A stretch of DNA of 64,000 nt from Vibrio sp. SCSIO 43137 (GTDB lineage: Bacteria; Pseudomonadota; Gammaproteobacteria; Enterobacterales; Vibrionaceae), in NCBI RefSeq assembly GCF_028201475.1, contig NZ_CP116384.1, positions 744,001 through 808,000 of the forward strand, read 5' to 3'. Below, one piece after another: positions 9,010 to 18,121 of the stretch (within the stretch, counting starts at the first letter, position 1; each line of letters starts with the position of its first letter). Position numbers and translations under genes: made by a program. Under the pieces are notes generated by a model. That model was not told the origin of the DNA. It worked only from the letters and a program-made list of their open reading frames with translations, and searched no databases.

Positions 9010-10206
9010 TTACGGTGTAAGCTTTATCAGTTCATCCATATCAACGGGTTGGTCATAATCAATCTGCTCAAAACCAAAGCCGTTCAGCTTCAGAAACTCA
9101 TTCTTATACCCCTGATAATCCGCAACAGCATGGAAGTTATCTTTATCCATATGCTGCATCAATTCAGCCACTTCACGCTGAATTTTCTCATCCAGTTCAA
9201 ACTCGTCCATTCGTAAAAGTCTCTGACCGTCAACAGGGACAAATGGCTGATAAAGCTTGTCGGCAAACAGTCTCTGCATTTGGCCGATACAGTCTTCATG
9301 GGTACCGTGTTTTTTCATCACCTTATACAAAGCTAGAATATAAGGAGTGAAAGCCGGAATAAACACACTTGCTTTGGTGACCAAGGCTTTACAAACTGTT
9401 GCGTAAGCACCACCGCCAAAGTTAGCCATTTTCATATTCAGTGCATGGCTTGTCTGGTGAAGATCGACTTTGGCGCGGCCTAAAGTACCTTCATGGTAGA
9501 TAGGATAGGTGGCCTGCGGACCAATATAAGAGAAAGCAATAGTTTTACAGCCAGGAGCAATGGAATCTGAATTAATCAGGGTATCAATCCACTCTTCCCA
9601 GTCGCCGCCACCCATTACTTTAATGGTGGACTCAATCTCTTCTTCTGTTGCCGGTTCCACGATAGTTTCCTGCCAGCTATCGTCTTCCAGCATAATAGTG
9701 GCACCGCTTGCTGACTCGCCGATGGTCTTAATGGCTGAGCGCCACATACCTTCACCATTACGCTTTGGACGAACACCGGTAGCAAGGCTATAGATGATCA
9801 GGTCAACTTCGCCTTCGAAATAGGTTTCAATGGCTTCAACAACCTGCTCTCTGACCCGGCGGGAAAATGCATCGCCGACAATATTAATGGCGATACGTCC
9901 TTCAGCTTCTGCCTGCTTTTTGAAATAGATGTTGTTGTACCAGCCGGCAGAGCCGGTGCCTTTCTCTGAAGGGCCTCTTTCAAAGGAAACACCAATGGTA
10001 TCGGCTTCGCTTCCGCCGAAAGTGGCGGCAATACGCGCGGCTAAACCAAATCCTGAAGAAGCGCCGAGAATTAACACACGCTTTGCACCGTTGGTAATTT
10101 GCTTAGCGGAACGAACATAGTCGATTTGCTGCTGAACAGCAGCTTCACACCCATGCGGATGGGCACTTTTGGCGATAACACCTTGAATTACTGGCTGAAT
10201 AATCAT
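9010..10206 (-). CDS. fabV: Trans-2-enoyl-ACP/CoA reductase FabV
   Basis: A 398-aa NADH-dependent enoyl reductase for the last step of fatty-acid elongation. The Rossmann nucleotide site is VLILGASSGFGLA (residues 44-56). The FabV active-site pattern Tyr-x8-Lys is present as Y237 and K246 in IYHEGTLGRAK; the spacing of eight residues separates FabV from FabI. The length is typical. FabV enzymes are known to be much less sensitive to triclosan than FabI. It is a single gene, with the terminator shared with pepD. Confidence 0.95.
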   Translation of the reverse strand: MIIQPVIQGVIAKSAHPHGCEAAVQQQIDYVRSAKQITNGAKRVLILGASSGFGLAARIAATFGGSEADTIGVSFERGPSEKGTGSAGWYNNIYFKKQAEAEGRIAINIVGDAFSRRVREQVVEAIETYFEGEVDLIIYSLATGVRPKRNGEGMWRSAIKTIGESASGATIMLEDDSWQETIVEPATEEEIESTIKVMGGGDWEEWIDTLINSDSIAPGCKTIAFSYIGPQATYPIYHEGTLGRAKVDLHQTSHALNMKMANFGGGAYATVCKALVTKASVFIPAFTPYILALYKVMKKHGTHEDCIGQMQRLFADKLYQPFVPVDGQRLLRMDEFELDEKIQREVAELMQHMDKDNFHAVADYQGYKNEFLKLNGFGFEQIDYDQPVDMDELIKLTP

Positions 10207-10294
10207 TCGGAAAAGGAGCCTTCTTTCTGATAAAGTCGGCTCAATATATAATTGAAAAGAATATGACTCTTTGCGCTAGGGCATTTTTTAGTGA

Positions 10295-10894
10295 CTAATC
10301 AAGATAAAGTGCCAGATTGTCGGCAATAAAACCGGCGATCCAAGGCTGAGCTACCTCTTTAGGGTGAAGCCCATCCTCTTTCATCCATTCATCACGCAAA
10401 ATGATCTGTTCAAGAAAGAATGGAATCAGGGGTAACTCAAATTCACTGGCGATCTTGGGATAAACATCTGCAAACGCCTGACTGTATCTTTTACCATAGT
10501 TTGGCGGCACCTGAATCTGCATCAGTGCAACTTTTGCGTCTGCCTGCTGACTAAGAGTTATTATCTTTGATAAGTTTTTTCGGATAAGGTTAGGGTGAAA
10601 GCCCCTTAAGCCGTCGTTGGCACCAAGCTCAACAAGCACCCACGATGGTTTACTCTGGTCTAAAAGAGCCGGTAAACGGTCCAGACCATTGCCGGTAGTG
10701 TCTCCGGAGATACTGCCGTTTATGACCTGATAGTCAAAACCTTTTGCCTTAAGGTTGTCTGGCAGCAAATTTGGCCAGGCACTTTCAGCCGGCATTTGAT
10801 AGCCGGCACTTAAGCTGTCACCAAGTACAAGAATTGTGTTGCTACTTGCAACACAGGAAAAAATGAGAAAGAAGAAGGAAATTAAACGAGTCAT
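10295..10894 (-). CDS. tesA: Periplasmic SGNH lysophospholipase/thioesterase TesA
   Basis: A 199-aa SGNH-family esterase (TesA, acyl-CoA thioesterase I / protease I / lysophospholipase L1). A signal peptide covers about residues 1-18. Block I is LVLGDSLSAGY with the nucleophilic Ser, block II SISGDTTGNG, block III GANDG and block V DGLHP with catalytic Asp and His. The ATG at 10894 overlaps the ybbA ATG on the other strand; a longer frame opens at 10909 but gives a poorer signal peptide. The tesA / ybbA-ybbP arrangement is also found in E. coli. Confidence 0.92.
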   Translation of the reverse strand: MTRLISFFFLIFSCVASSNTILVLGDSLSAGYQMPAESAWPNLLPDNLKAKGFDYQVINGSISGDTTGNGLDRLPALLDQSKPSWVLVELGANDGLRGFHPNLIRKNLSKIITLSQQADAKVALMQIQVPPNYGKRYSQAFADVYPKIASEFELPLIPFFLEQIILRDEWMKEDGLHPKEVAQPWIAGFIADNLALYLD

Positions 10895-11567
10895 GGCCAA
10901 ACCTATCATTGAAGCTGAATCAATTACAAAAGTAGTCTCTACTAATCAGGAACATTTAACAATCCTAAATGGTGTCGATTTACAAATTAATGAAAGTGAG
11001 ACGGTCGCTATTGTCGGCTCGTCAGGGGCGGGTAAATCAACTTTGATGACCTTACTGGCGGGGTTAGATACACCGACATCAGGGGAAGTCAGGCTGCTGG
11101 GTGAAACTATTTCTGCAATGGATGATGAACAGCGTGCGGCTATCCGCAGTGATTCTGTCGGATTTGTTTTCCAGAGTTTTTTGCTTATTCCCAGCCTGAC
11201 TGCACTGGAGAATGTGACTCTTCCATGCCTGTTAAAAGGTGAAAAAGAGGATGTAGCGCGGGCAAAAGAGTTACTTGAGTCGGTAGGGCTTTCTCACCGT
11301 CTGACTCATCTGCCGTCTCAGTTATCCGGTGGTGAACAGCAGAGGGTTGCCCTTGCCCGTGCCTTTATGATCAAGCCTAAAATCTTGTTTGCCGATGAAC
11401 CGACAGGCAACCTCGACCAGCAGACGGCAGCACGTATCGTGGAGCTGCTGTTCGAGTTAAACGAAAAACACGGAACAACGCTGGTGCTGGTGACTCATGA
11501 TCCTGAATTGGCGTCACGTTGTCACAGAACCATCCATATGCAGGCTGGTCATCTGGAGGTAGCCTAA
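10893..11567 (+). CDS. ybbA: ABC transporter ATPase YbbA (LolD-like)
   Basis: A 224-aa ATP-binding subunit of a type VII (MacB/LolD-like) ABC system. Motifs are Walker A VGSSGAGKST, Q-loop VFQSF, signature LSGGEQQRVALARA, Walker B ILFADEPTGNLD and H-loop VTHD. The start is uncertain. ATG 10893 matches the E. coli YbbA N-terminus but has only a distant AAGGA; ATG 10863, with AGGA five bases upstream, would add MRKKKEIKRV. Its stop overlaps the ybbP start (TAATG), so the two are translationally coupled. The pair probably moves or extracts lipids or lipoproteins. Confidence 0.9.
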   Translation: MAKPIIEAESITKVVSTNQEHLTILNGVDLQINESETVAIVGSSGAGKSTLMTLLAGLDTPTSGEVRLLGETISAMDDEQRAAIRSDSVGFVFQSFLLIPSLTALENVTLPCLLKGEKEDVARAKELLESVGLSHRLTHLPSQLSGGEQQRVALARAFMIKPKILFADEPTGNLDQQTAARIVELLFELNEKHGTTLVLVTHDPELASRCHRTIHMQAGHLEVA

Positions 11568-14011
11568 TGCCAGAACAGACCTATACCGGAGCGACTCTTA
11601 ATAAGAGATTGTTTAGCTGGAGCATAGAGGAGATCAGACACGGGCAACTATGGCCTATCTCTATCGCCTTAACTTTGATTATTGCCTGTGTGTTTGCCTT
11701 ATCTGCGTTGGCAGAACGAATGGAGCAGGTGGTAGTAAAGCAGGGAAAAGACGCGTTAACCGCCGATCTGGTTTATAGCTCTTCCAACCCGATACCTCAG
11801 CCTTTAACTGACGCTGTGCTGAAGGCTCAATCCATACAGAGTTCATCTATGACCCGCTTTGCCACCATGGCATTTAGCGAGGCACAGATGCAACTGGTGA
11901 CCGTTAAAGGGGTAGAGAGCAATTATCCTCTTCGTGGCGAGCTGATCCTAAACCGCAGTGAGAAGCAGATTAATCAGGTTAATCCCGGTGAACTCTGGCT
12001 GGATGAAAGAGTGTATTCTCTGTTAGAGGTAAAAGACGGAGACACCATTACTCTTGGCGATGCAGACTTTATTGTCAGTGGGAAAATTGTGCAGGAACCG
12101 GGCATCAGCTTTAATCCTTTCCAGCAAATGCCGACCGTGTTTATCCATAGCTCTGATATTGATAAAACCGGAGCCCTTCAGTTAGGTAGCCGTGTTCGTT
12201 TTAGCCTGTTTTTGACAGGCGAAGAGCAGGGATTGAATAGTATTAAATCTTCAGTGGAGCTCACGCCAAGTGATCGCTGGCGGGATCAGGATAGTGCATC
12301 GCGCAGCAATGATATGTTCCAGAGAACTTCGCAGTACCTTTCCCTGACCGTCGCAATTGTAATTATTATGGCGGCAACCACCCTTGTGCTGACCTGCCAG
12401 AATTATGTGGCCGGCCGGAGAAAAACCGTAGCTATGTTAAAAAGCTTAGGTGCCAGTAAAAAGTGGCTTGCTAAGTGGCTCTCTATGCAGATATTGCTGC
12501 TGTTCACCATTGGTATTACTTTCGGCTTGCTGTTTGGCGTTACTCTGGAAATCCTGCTACGGATACCTATCAATGAATTACTGCCGGATCCTCTGCCAGG
12601 TTATGGCATTGCGCCGACAGTGATTGCCATTCTGACCTGTCTGCTTATCGGCGTTCCGGCTTTAGGAATCCCTTTGCTCAGCCTTGTTAATACCTCTGCG
12701 GTCAACGTCATGCAGGAGCATCAGCAGAAACGAAGTCTGGCTTCCTATGCATTAATACTGGTTCCTCTTGTGCCTATGTTGCTCGTCTATAGCAGTAACA
12801 CCTTGGTCTGGATTGTATTAGGCGGCATTGTGGCGCTGTTTATTGTGCTTGGTTTGCTTAGCGTGTTGTTAATCCACCTGATTAACCGGTTACCTTTGAA
12901 TACCGCTATGAAACTTGCCGTTAGCCGGATTAAGCGTTCATCGCTGGCAAGTATGTTGCAGTTTGGTGCTCTGGCGATTTCATTAATGTTGCTTGCGGTG
13001 ATCTGGCTGGTTCGTTCTGATCTGTTACAAGACTGGCAACAAACCATTCCCGATAATGCGCCTAACGTGTTTGCAATTAATATTGCACCATATGAGCAGC
13101 AAGAGTATCTGGAAAAGCTGGATGCCAGCCGGGTTGACCGCTCTGAAGCGTACCCAATTATCAGGGGACGAATAGCGCAGATAAACGGTGAAGAGGCAAA
13201 ATCAAGGGAGGGTATTGATAAGGAGAGTGACTCACTGAGTAGGGAGCTTAACTTTACCTGGGTCACCTCGATACCAGAACGTAACCCGATTCTGCAAGGG
13301 AGCTGGAGTGAAGAAAACGGAGTGTCAGTAGAAGCGGAAGTTGCAGAAGAGCTAAATATTCAGGTTGGTGACACCCTTGGTTTTGTTATTTCCGGTCAAG
13401 AGGTTTCAGCCGAAGTAAACAGCATCCGTCATGTAGAGTGGCGCGAGATGAAGCCGAACTTTTACTTTATCTTTACTCCCGATGTCATGGAAAAACTACC
13501 GGCCACCTGGATGGTCAGTTTTAGGATTAACGATGAACAGATTGCGTTCCTGAGTGAGTTGTCACGTGACTTTCCCACTGTCAGTTTGCTGGACATCAGA
13601 ACTATGGGAGACAAGATCAGGAGTCTGCTAACGCAGATCGTCTGGTCGATAACCCTGTTAGCCGGTCTTGGCGTGATTGCCGGTGTGTTGCTGATCTTTA
13701 CCTTGTTACGCCTGAGCCTTTCTCAGCGTCAGGATGAGATACGCCTGTACCGGACTCTCGGCGCGTCGAAAAAGCGAATCACCAGTACCATCTGGAGTGA
13801 GTATGGCCTTATGGCGCTAACGGCAGGTATTGTAGCCAGTCTGGGGGCAGAGGTGAGTGTTGCCGGAGTGATGAGCTATGGTTTTGAGCTTGAAGGAAAG
13901 CTACACGGATATCTATGGATAGCCTTACCTGTTATCGCTTTTGTGGTGCTGGCTTTAGTAGTGAGTTCAATGCTATCCAGGCTTCTGAAACCAATCAGGG
14001 GAGCCGATTAA
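11567..14011 (+). CDS. ybbP: ABC transporter permease YbbP (FtsX domains)
   Basis: An 814-aa inner-membrane permease paired with YbbA. One membrane helix lies near residues 27-49. A periplasmic domain follows, then an FtsX block of three helices near 260-390, a central hydrophobic block near 400-500, a second periplasmic domain, and a final FtsX block near 690-810. ATG 11567 overlaps the ybbA stop, with GGAGG at 11555-11559. The family has no settled substrate. The neighbouring tesA hints at lysolipid or acyl-chain handling in the envelope, but that is inference. Confidence 0.9.
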   Translation: MPEQTYTGATLNKRLFSWSIEEIRHGQLWPISIALTLIIACVFALSALAERMEQVVVKQGKDALTADLVYSSSNPIPQPLTDAVLKAQSIQSSSMTRFATMAFSEAQMQLVTVKGVESNYPLRGELILNRSEKQINQVNPGELWLDERVYSLLEVKDGDTITLGDADFIVSGKIVQEPGISFNPFQQMPTVFIHSSDIDKTGALQLGSRVRFSLFLTGEEQGLNSIKSSVELTPSDRWRDQDSASRSNDMFQRTSQYLSLTVAIVIIMAATTLVLTCQNYVAGRRKTVAMLKSLGASKKWLAKWLSMQILLLFTIGITFGLLFGVTLEILLRIPINELLPDPLPGYGIAPTVIAILTCLLIGVPALGIPLLSLVNTSAVNVMQEHQQKRSLASYALILVPLVPMLLVYSSNTLVWIVLGGIVALFIVLGLLSVLLIHLINRLPLNTAMKLAVSRIKRSSLASMLQFGALAISLMLLAVIWLVRSDLLQDWQQTIPDNAPNVFAINIAPYEQQEYLEKLDASRVDRSEAYPIIRGRIAQINGEEAKSREGIDKESDSLSRELNFTWVTSIPERNPILQGSWSEENGVSVEAEVAEELNIQVGDTLGFVISGQEVSAEVNSIRHVEWREMKPNFYFIFTPDVMEKLPATWMVSFRINDEQIAFLSELSRDFPTVSLLDIRTMGDKIRSLLTQIVWSITLLAGLGVIAGVLLIFTLLRLSLSQRQDEIRLYRTLGASKKRITSTIWSEYGLMALTAGIVASLGAEVSVAGVMSYGFELEGKLHGYLWIALPVIAFVVLALVVSSMLSRLLKPIRGAD

Positions 14012-14018
14012 GCTCCCC
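13998..14018. terminator. Stem-loop at the ybbP stop codon
   Basis: GGGGAGC (13998-14004) and GCTCCCC (14012-14018) form a 7-bp GC-rich stem that includes the ybbP stop. It lacks a T-run, so it is a weak terminator or a 3'-end stabiliser. Confidence 0.45.
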
Positions 14019-14048
14019 CGAGTTATGTCTTAATGCTGGTGGCCGTTA

Positions 14049-14363
14049 TCAGGCTGCCAGCGGGAAGCAGTAACCCTGAATGTGCACAATTATCTGTTCC
14101 AGCTTAAACAGGTGTGCATATTCAGCGTTGGTATAGGCGTTTGGTTTGCTGTCTCCGTTAATCAGTGCCCGGATTGAAGAGACACTAACGGCAACGTTAT
14201 CTTCACTGGTGTAGTGGGTTTCTATCAGCTGCTCAATAACCTGACGTTCATAGGTAGTTTGATCCAGTGGATCAATGCGCTCAAGGTTGAGTTTATCGCT
14301 ATCGGTTTTTAAGCTGTGCACCACACCGTCAAAAAGATAATCGACAACAATTTCTACATTCAT
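14049..14363 (-). CDS. Conserved hypothetical protein, 104 aa
   Basis: A 104-aa soluble, acidic protein that I do not recognise. It has no signal peptide or membrane segment. It looks mixed alpha/beta, with an N-terminal strand (MNVEIVVDYLF) and a run of charged helices. It is convergent with ybbP. The length and codon use look like the surrounding genes, so it is probably real. Confidence 0.6.
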   Translation of the reverse strand: MNVEIVVDYLFDGVVHSLKTDSDKLNLERIDPLDQTTYERQVIEQLIETHYTSEDNVAVSVSSIRALINGDSKPNAYTNAEYAHLFKLEQIIVHIQGYCFPLAA

Positions 14364-14429
14364 AACCAGACTTCCGTGTTTGCATTTTTCCTGAATAAAA
14401 GTTTTAGCTCAAACTCTCCCCCCTTGATG

Positions 14430-14919
14430 TTATCCAGATCAAATTTTGACCAATAGAATATAGGTTCTAATCAAAAGGTATTACTGCGTTTAATGGCATA
14501 AATATCGTCCTATTTTCCTTTGGGTTTATATACATCTGTATATAGCCAGCCCCGGCGGGATTTATAGGGCATATAGGGTAAATTTAAGAGAGCTCTAATA
14601 TTTGGTTTTTTACTACTTTTTTATTAGACGATACATTGTTAAAACGTTATCCAAAGCAAAAGGGTAGTTATCCACAAATTCGGTGGATAAAGTTTGGGAT
14701 AACTCAGCACCATTTTAGAGCTATCATTCTGCATACCAGAGCGGGCGTCTGATTGAGGAAATTGCTTATTCACAAAGGTCGAAAATCAGTGTTGTGAAGA
14801 ATTTGAGTCAAGGCTTTTTTACAAACTTTTTATTCTTTTTTTTAGAGACGAATACTGCACAACTGGGTATGTCCTGAATCCCATAAACCGGAAAGGCATG
14901 TAGTGTTGAGTTATCTACA
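14430..14919. promoter_or_regulatory. Cluster of DnaA-box-like sites
   Basis: Within this AT-rich stretch I see a perfect box TTATCCACA (14668-14676) and near-boxes TTATCCAGA (14430-14438), TTATCCAAA (14647-14655), TTATCTACA (14911-14919) and, on the minus strand, TTATCCACC (14682-14690) and TTATCCCAA (14694-14702). Four lie within 56 bases. No gene fits the 634-base spacer 14364-14997. Confidence 0.5.
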
Positions 14920-14947
14920 AACCCTAAAAAATGTGTGATTTTTTAAT

Positions 14948-14972
14948 GAGGTAATATAGGTATAATTACCTC
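14948..14972 (+). promoter_or_regulatory. Operator palindrome over a TATAAT -10 box
   Basis: The inverted repeat GAGGTAAT (14948-14955) / ATTACCTC (14965-14972) overlaps a consensus -10 box TATAAT at 14961-14966, about 30 bases before the FAD oxidoreductase start. The -35 region is poor. A repressor or activator probably binds here. Confidence 0.55.
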
Positions 14973-14997
14973 AGTCCTATCTGCTATTAAGATAATA

Positions 14998-16416
14998 ATG
15001 AGCAACAACACAGAGAAAAGAGAACAACTTCATGTAGGTATCGTCGGCGGAGGAATTGCCGGCGTGACAGCCGCTATTCTGCTAGGCCAGTCTGGGGTCA
15101 AAGTAAGTTTGTTTGATAAGAAGCCCGGTCTGGTTTACGGTCCGCCAATTTGTCACCTGCATGCCGGCGGTAACCTATACCGTGATATCTCTCTCGCGCA
15201 GTGTAAAGAGCTGTTAAGGCAGTCTATTGATTCTGTTAAGTTGTACCCTAACACCATCAACGTCCGTCCAACCATCATAGCCGTGCCTGACTCTGATCAA
15301 GGTGACCCTGCTTCTGTTATTAGCAGACTAAAGGCTATCCAGAGTGAGTATCAGTTACTTGTTGAGCAGTGTGAGAGCAATAAGGTACTCGGCGAGCCGC
15401 AAAACTACTTCAAGCTATTTTCCAGAGAGGAACTTATCGAGTTGTCCTTATGCAGCCAGAGTTCAGGCTTACTGACGGATGAGGACTGGGTGATTCCGTT
15501 CGCCAAGACTGTTGATCTGGACAGATTAAAGTATCCGGTTGTTCTGGTTCAGGAATATGGCTGGAGCCTGTTCAGGCTGGCAGCAACGGCACAACTGGAG
15601 TTGGAACAGCAACCTTTGTGCCGTGTTCATTTATCATCGCAAGTAAACAGTACAAAAGACAATGGTAATGGCTGGACCATCAACTATAGCCGTGATGGTA
15701 GCGATCACAGTGAAAAGGTCGATTACCTGATAAATGCGTGTGGATTTGAAACAGGGACTCTGGATAACTGGCTGGATATGCATAAGAGCCGGCTGGTGGA
15801 GTTTAAGGCTGCTTATGTTTCCCGCTGGCAGAGTGGATATAAATGGCCCGAAGTGGTTTTTCACGGTAAAAGAGGTACACCGGACGGAATGGCACAACTT
15901 ACTCCTTATCCCGATGATGTATTTCAGCTACACGGTATGACCGATGAGATTACTCTGTTTAAAAACGGTTTGGTAAGCAGCGGCGGTGGAAACTCTCAGC
16001 CACAACTGCCACAAGAGTTGCTGAACAAGATCAAACTGGGCTGGAGCGATGAAGTAAAGAGCAAACGAACGGACGCTGCTATCCGCCATATGAGCCGCTT
16101 TATCCCATCTTTTTGTGAGGCTGAATATGGCGGAAAGCCACTGTTTGGTGCACAACAGATCCCCGGTAGCGATGCCAGTTTGCGGGCATCAGACGTCTCT
16201 TTCTATGGAGAACGTTATGCAAGACTGGAAATTGTAAAGGGTTCTTCTGCCATTGAAGCGGCAAGAAAGGTGATTAAGCATATACAAACTACATTTGCTA
16301 TCGAAGTGAACTGTGATGGAGTGACGCCGTCACACGGTTCGGAGCAGGTAGAATCACTCGCCTGTCAACTTGCCGTACAGCGTGGTTATCCGCAAGAATT
16401 AGCAAAAATTTACTGA
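14998..16416 (+). CDS. FAD-dependent oxidoreductase (DAO-like)
   Basis: A 472-aa flavoprotein. The FAD Rossmann motif GIVGGGIAGVTAAILL is at residues 14-29, with the ADP-ribose acid in VSLFDKKPG near 37. A second typical stretch, DYLINACGFETG near residue 245, is the late GD/ATG-like FAD contact. There is no signal peptide or membrane segment, and the substrate is unknown. A clear ribosome site is lacking before ATG 14998; the leader would be about 25 nt if the TATAAT at 14961 is used. It stands alone between a DnaA-box-rich spacer and a hairpin. Confidence 0.75.
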   Translation: MSNNTEKREQLHVGIVGGGIAGVTAAILLGQSGVKVSLFDKKPGLVYGPPICHLHAGGNLYRDISLAQCKELLRQSIDSVKLYPNTINVRPTIIAVPDSDQGDPASVISRLKAIQSEYQLLVEQCESNKVLGEPQNYFKLFSREELIELSLCSQSSGLLTDEDWVIPFAKTVDLDRLKYPVVLVQEYGWSLFRLAATAQLELEQQPLCRVHLSSQVNSTKDNGNGWTINYSRDGSDHSEKVDYLINACGFETGTLDNWLDMHKSRLVEFKAAYVSRWQSGYKWPEVVFHGKRGTPDGMAQLTPYPDDVFQLHGMTDEITLFKNGLVSSGGGNSQPQLPQELLNKIKLGWSDEVKSKRTDAAIRHMSRFIPSFCEAEYGGKPLFGAQQIPGSDASLRASDVSFYGERYARLEIVKGSSAIEAARKVIKHIQTTFAIEVNCDGVTPSHGSEQVESLACQLAVQRGYPQELAKIY

Positions 16417-16427
16417 GATTCTAATTA

Positions 16428-16451
16428 AAGAGGCCTAAGTAAAGGCCTCTT
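16428..16451. terminator. Hairpin between FAD oxidoreductase and pxpC
   Basis: A perfect 9-bp stem AAGAGGCCT (16428-16436) / AGGCCTCTT (16443-16451) with an AAGTAA loop. It is short of T residues on both sides but is placed to serve both convergent genes. Confidence 0.6.
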
Positions 16452-16495
16452 AAACAGCAAGTAAATATTTTAGATTTGTACTTTAACAAGCGTTT

Positions 16496-17422
16496 TTAAT
16501 AGCCAAATCTTAATGCCCAGGAGCACCATATTTCCTGAAGATGCCTGCGGTTTCCACGGATAAACTTAATATCCTGACCGGGTTTTGCCTGTGCCAGTCT
16601 CGGATGATCGATTCTGGCCAGAACACCAATCTTAGGGTAGCCGCCCAGCGTCTGACGATCATTCAGTAAAATAATCGGCTGACCGTCGGGAGGTATTTGA
16701 ATCGAACCCAACGCGATGCCTTCAGAGATAATGCCGTTTGAAGGTGGCTGAATTGGTTTACCTTCAAGCCGGTATCCCATTCGGTCACAATCTTGCCCTA
16801 CGCGATAAGTCTGATGATAGAAAGCGCGTTTCTGCTCTTTACTGAACTCATTTGCCTGATAGGACTCAAGAACTCTCAATCTTAATGGCAAGTTATAGTC
16901 TGGGGTAAAACGGAAGGTGAGTTGTCGTACCGGTAACTTCTTCTGCTCGTCACCGAACTGAATTTCGTCCCCATACTGCAGTGGCTGACCATCCTGATGA
17001 AGCCCGCCAAGCTCTTCCCGCATTACCGTAGCGCTACTGCCTAATTGTTCTGCGACCTGAAAACCTCCGGATACCGCTAGATATGCGCGAAGCCCATTTA
17101 TCGGAAGAGAAAAAGTAAGAACCTGACCTTTTCGGGCGTAAAACGAACTCCAGTTTGTTATCGGCTCGCCATCCAACTTTGCCTGAAGGTCTCCGCCACA
17201 TATGGCCATCATGGCATTGTTACTTAACGTAAACTCAGCCTGCCCAAGTGTAATTTCAAGGGTCGAGCAGTTAGGCTTATTGCCCAGAAGGTAGTTAGCC
17301 CAACAGTAAGCATATTCGTCAACTGGCCCGCCTTGTGTCACCCCGAGAGGTGCAATTCCGTAACGTCCGAAGTCCTGTATAAGGCTTAACTGACCGGGTT
17401 TATTAACAATTAGTCTGCCCAT
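16496..17422 (-). CDS. pxpC: 5-oxoprolinase subunit PxpC
   Basis: A 308-aa subunit of the ATP-dependent 5-oxoprolinase PxpABC, which opens 5-oxo-L-proline to glutamate. It belongs to the biotin-dependent carboxyltransferase-like (AHS2/KipA) family. Marks are GRYGIAPLGVTQGGPVDEYA near residue 20, a central GGDLQAKLDG and the C-terminal ILLNDRQTLGGYPKIG. The start ATG is preceded by GGGAGG. It overlaps the end of pxpB by 13 bases, so the two are translationally coupled. Confidence 0.92.
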   Translation of the reverse strand: MGRLIVNKPGQLSLIQDFGRYGIAPLGVTQGGPVDEYAYCWANYLLGNKPNCSTLEITLGQAEFTLSNNAMMAICGGDLQAKLDGEPITNWSSFYARKGQVLTFSLPINGLRAYLAVSGGFQVAEQLGSSATVMREELGGLHQDGQPLQYGDEIQFGDEQKKLPVRQLTFRFTPDYNLPLRLRVLESYQANEFSKEQKRAFYHQTYRVGQDCDRMGYRLEGKPIQPPSNGIISEGIALGSIQIPPDGQPIILLNDRQTLGGYPKIGVLARIDHPRLAQAKPGQDIKFIRGNRRHLQEIWCSWALRFGY

Positions 17423-18114
17423 AGCTCGCCTCCCAGTGACATATATTCTTCACGGCTGATCGATTTAAAACGTACTAAGTCACCAATTCGTAGTGGTGAC
17501 AGCATTTCGCTATGCGGGTCAAACAGGTTAGTTGGACAGTTACCGATAATGTTCCAGCCTCCGGGTGTTTGCGATGGGTAGACAGCCGTTTGATTATCGG
17601 CAATGCCAACGCTTCCTTTCATCACCTTAAGCCTCGGAGTGCTAAGACGGGGCGTTGCTAGCTGTTCAGGCAGGCCGGATAAAAAGCCGAAACCGGGACT
17701 AAAGCCAATGGCACATACCTTGTACTCTTGCTGGCTATGCAATGCGATTAGCTGATCAAGTTGCAAATGTTTTTGCCTGCACAGGTTATCAAGATCCGGG
17801 GCAACTTCGTTGTGATAATAAACGGGCAGAGTAATTAGGTTGCTTTCAATCTGACTGTCGTGGTTGTCGACCTGATGAATAATATGTGCCAGTCCAATAA
17901 GGATCTCTTCTTCAGGTATCCGGTAAGGAAGGTAGTCAATTAATAGTGTGGTGTAAGAGGGGGTAAGGTTCATTATGCTGTAAGCATATTCGGCATAGAT
18001 AAGCTCGGAAACTTGATTGATAAAATGCGGTAACTCACTATCTATCTGGTGGGAAAACCGAATAAGTATTGAGGATTCACATACAGCTTCAATAGAGACT
18101 TTATCGTCGATCAT
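17410..18114 (-). CDS. pxpB: 5-oxoprolinase subunit PxpB
   Basis: A 234-aa AHS1/KipI-family subunit of 5-oxoprolinase that works with PxpA and PxpC. The family signature FSPGFGFLSGLPEQLATPR is near residue 133, followed by GSVGIA and PGGWNIIG. ATG 18114 is chosen because GAGG ends six bases upstream; a GTG at 18120 would overlap that site. It follows pxpA within a few bases and overlaps pxpC. Confidence 0.92.
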   Translation of the reverse strand: MIDDKVSIEAVCESSILIRFSHQIDSELPHFINQVSELIYAEYAYSIMNLTPSYTTLLIDYLPYRIPEEEILIGLAHIIHQVDNHDSQIESNLITLPVYYHNEVAPDLDNLCRQKHLQLDQLIALHSQQEYKVCAIGFSPGFGFLSGLPEQLATPRLSTPRLKVMKGSVGIADNQTAVYPSQTPGGWNIIGNCPTNLFDPHSEMLSPLRIGDLVRFKSISREEYMSLGGELWAD

Positions 18115-18121
18115 ATTCACC

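Noticed and set aside
12787-13266. 159-aa frame antisense to ybbP
   Set aside because: Shadow of a conserved permease; Ser-rich composition typical of antisense frames.
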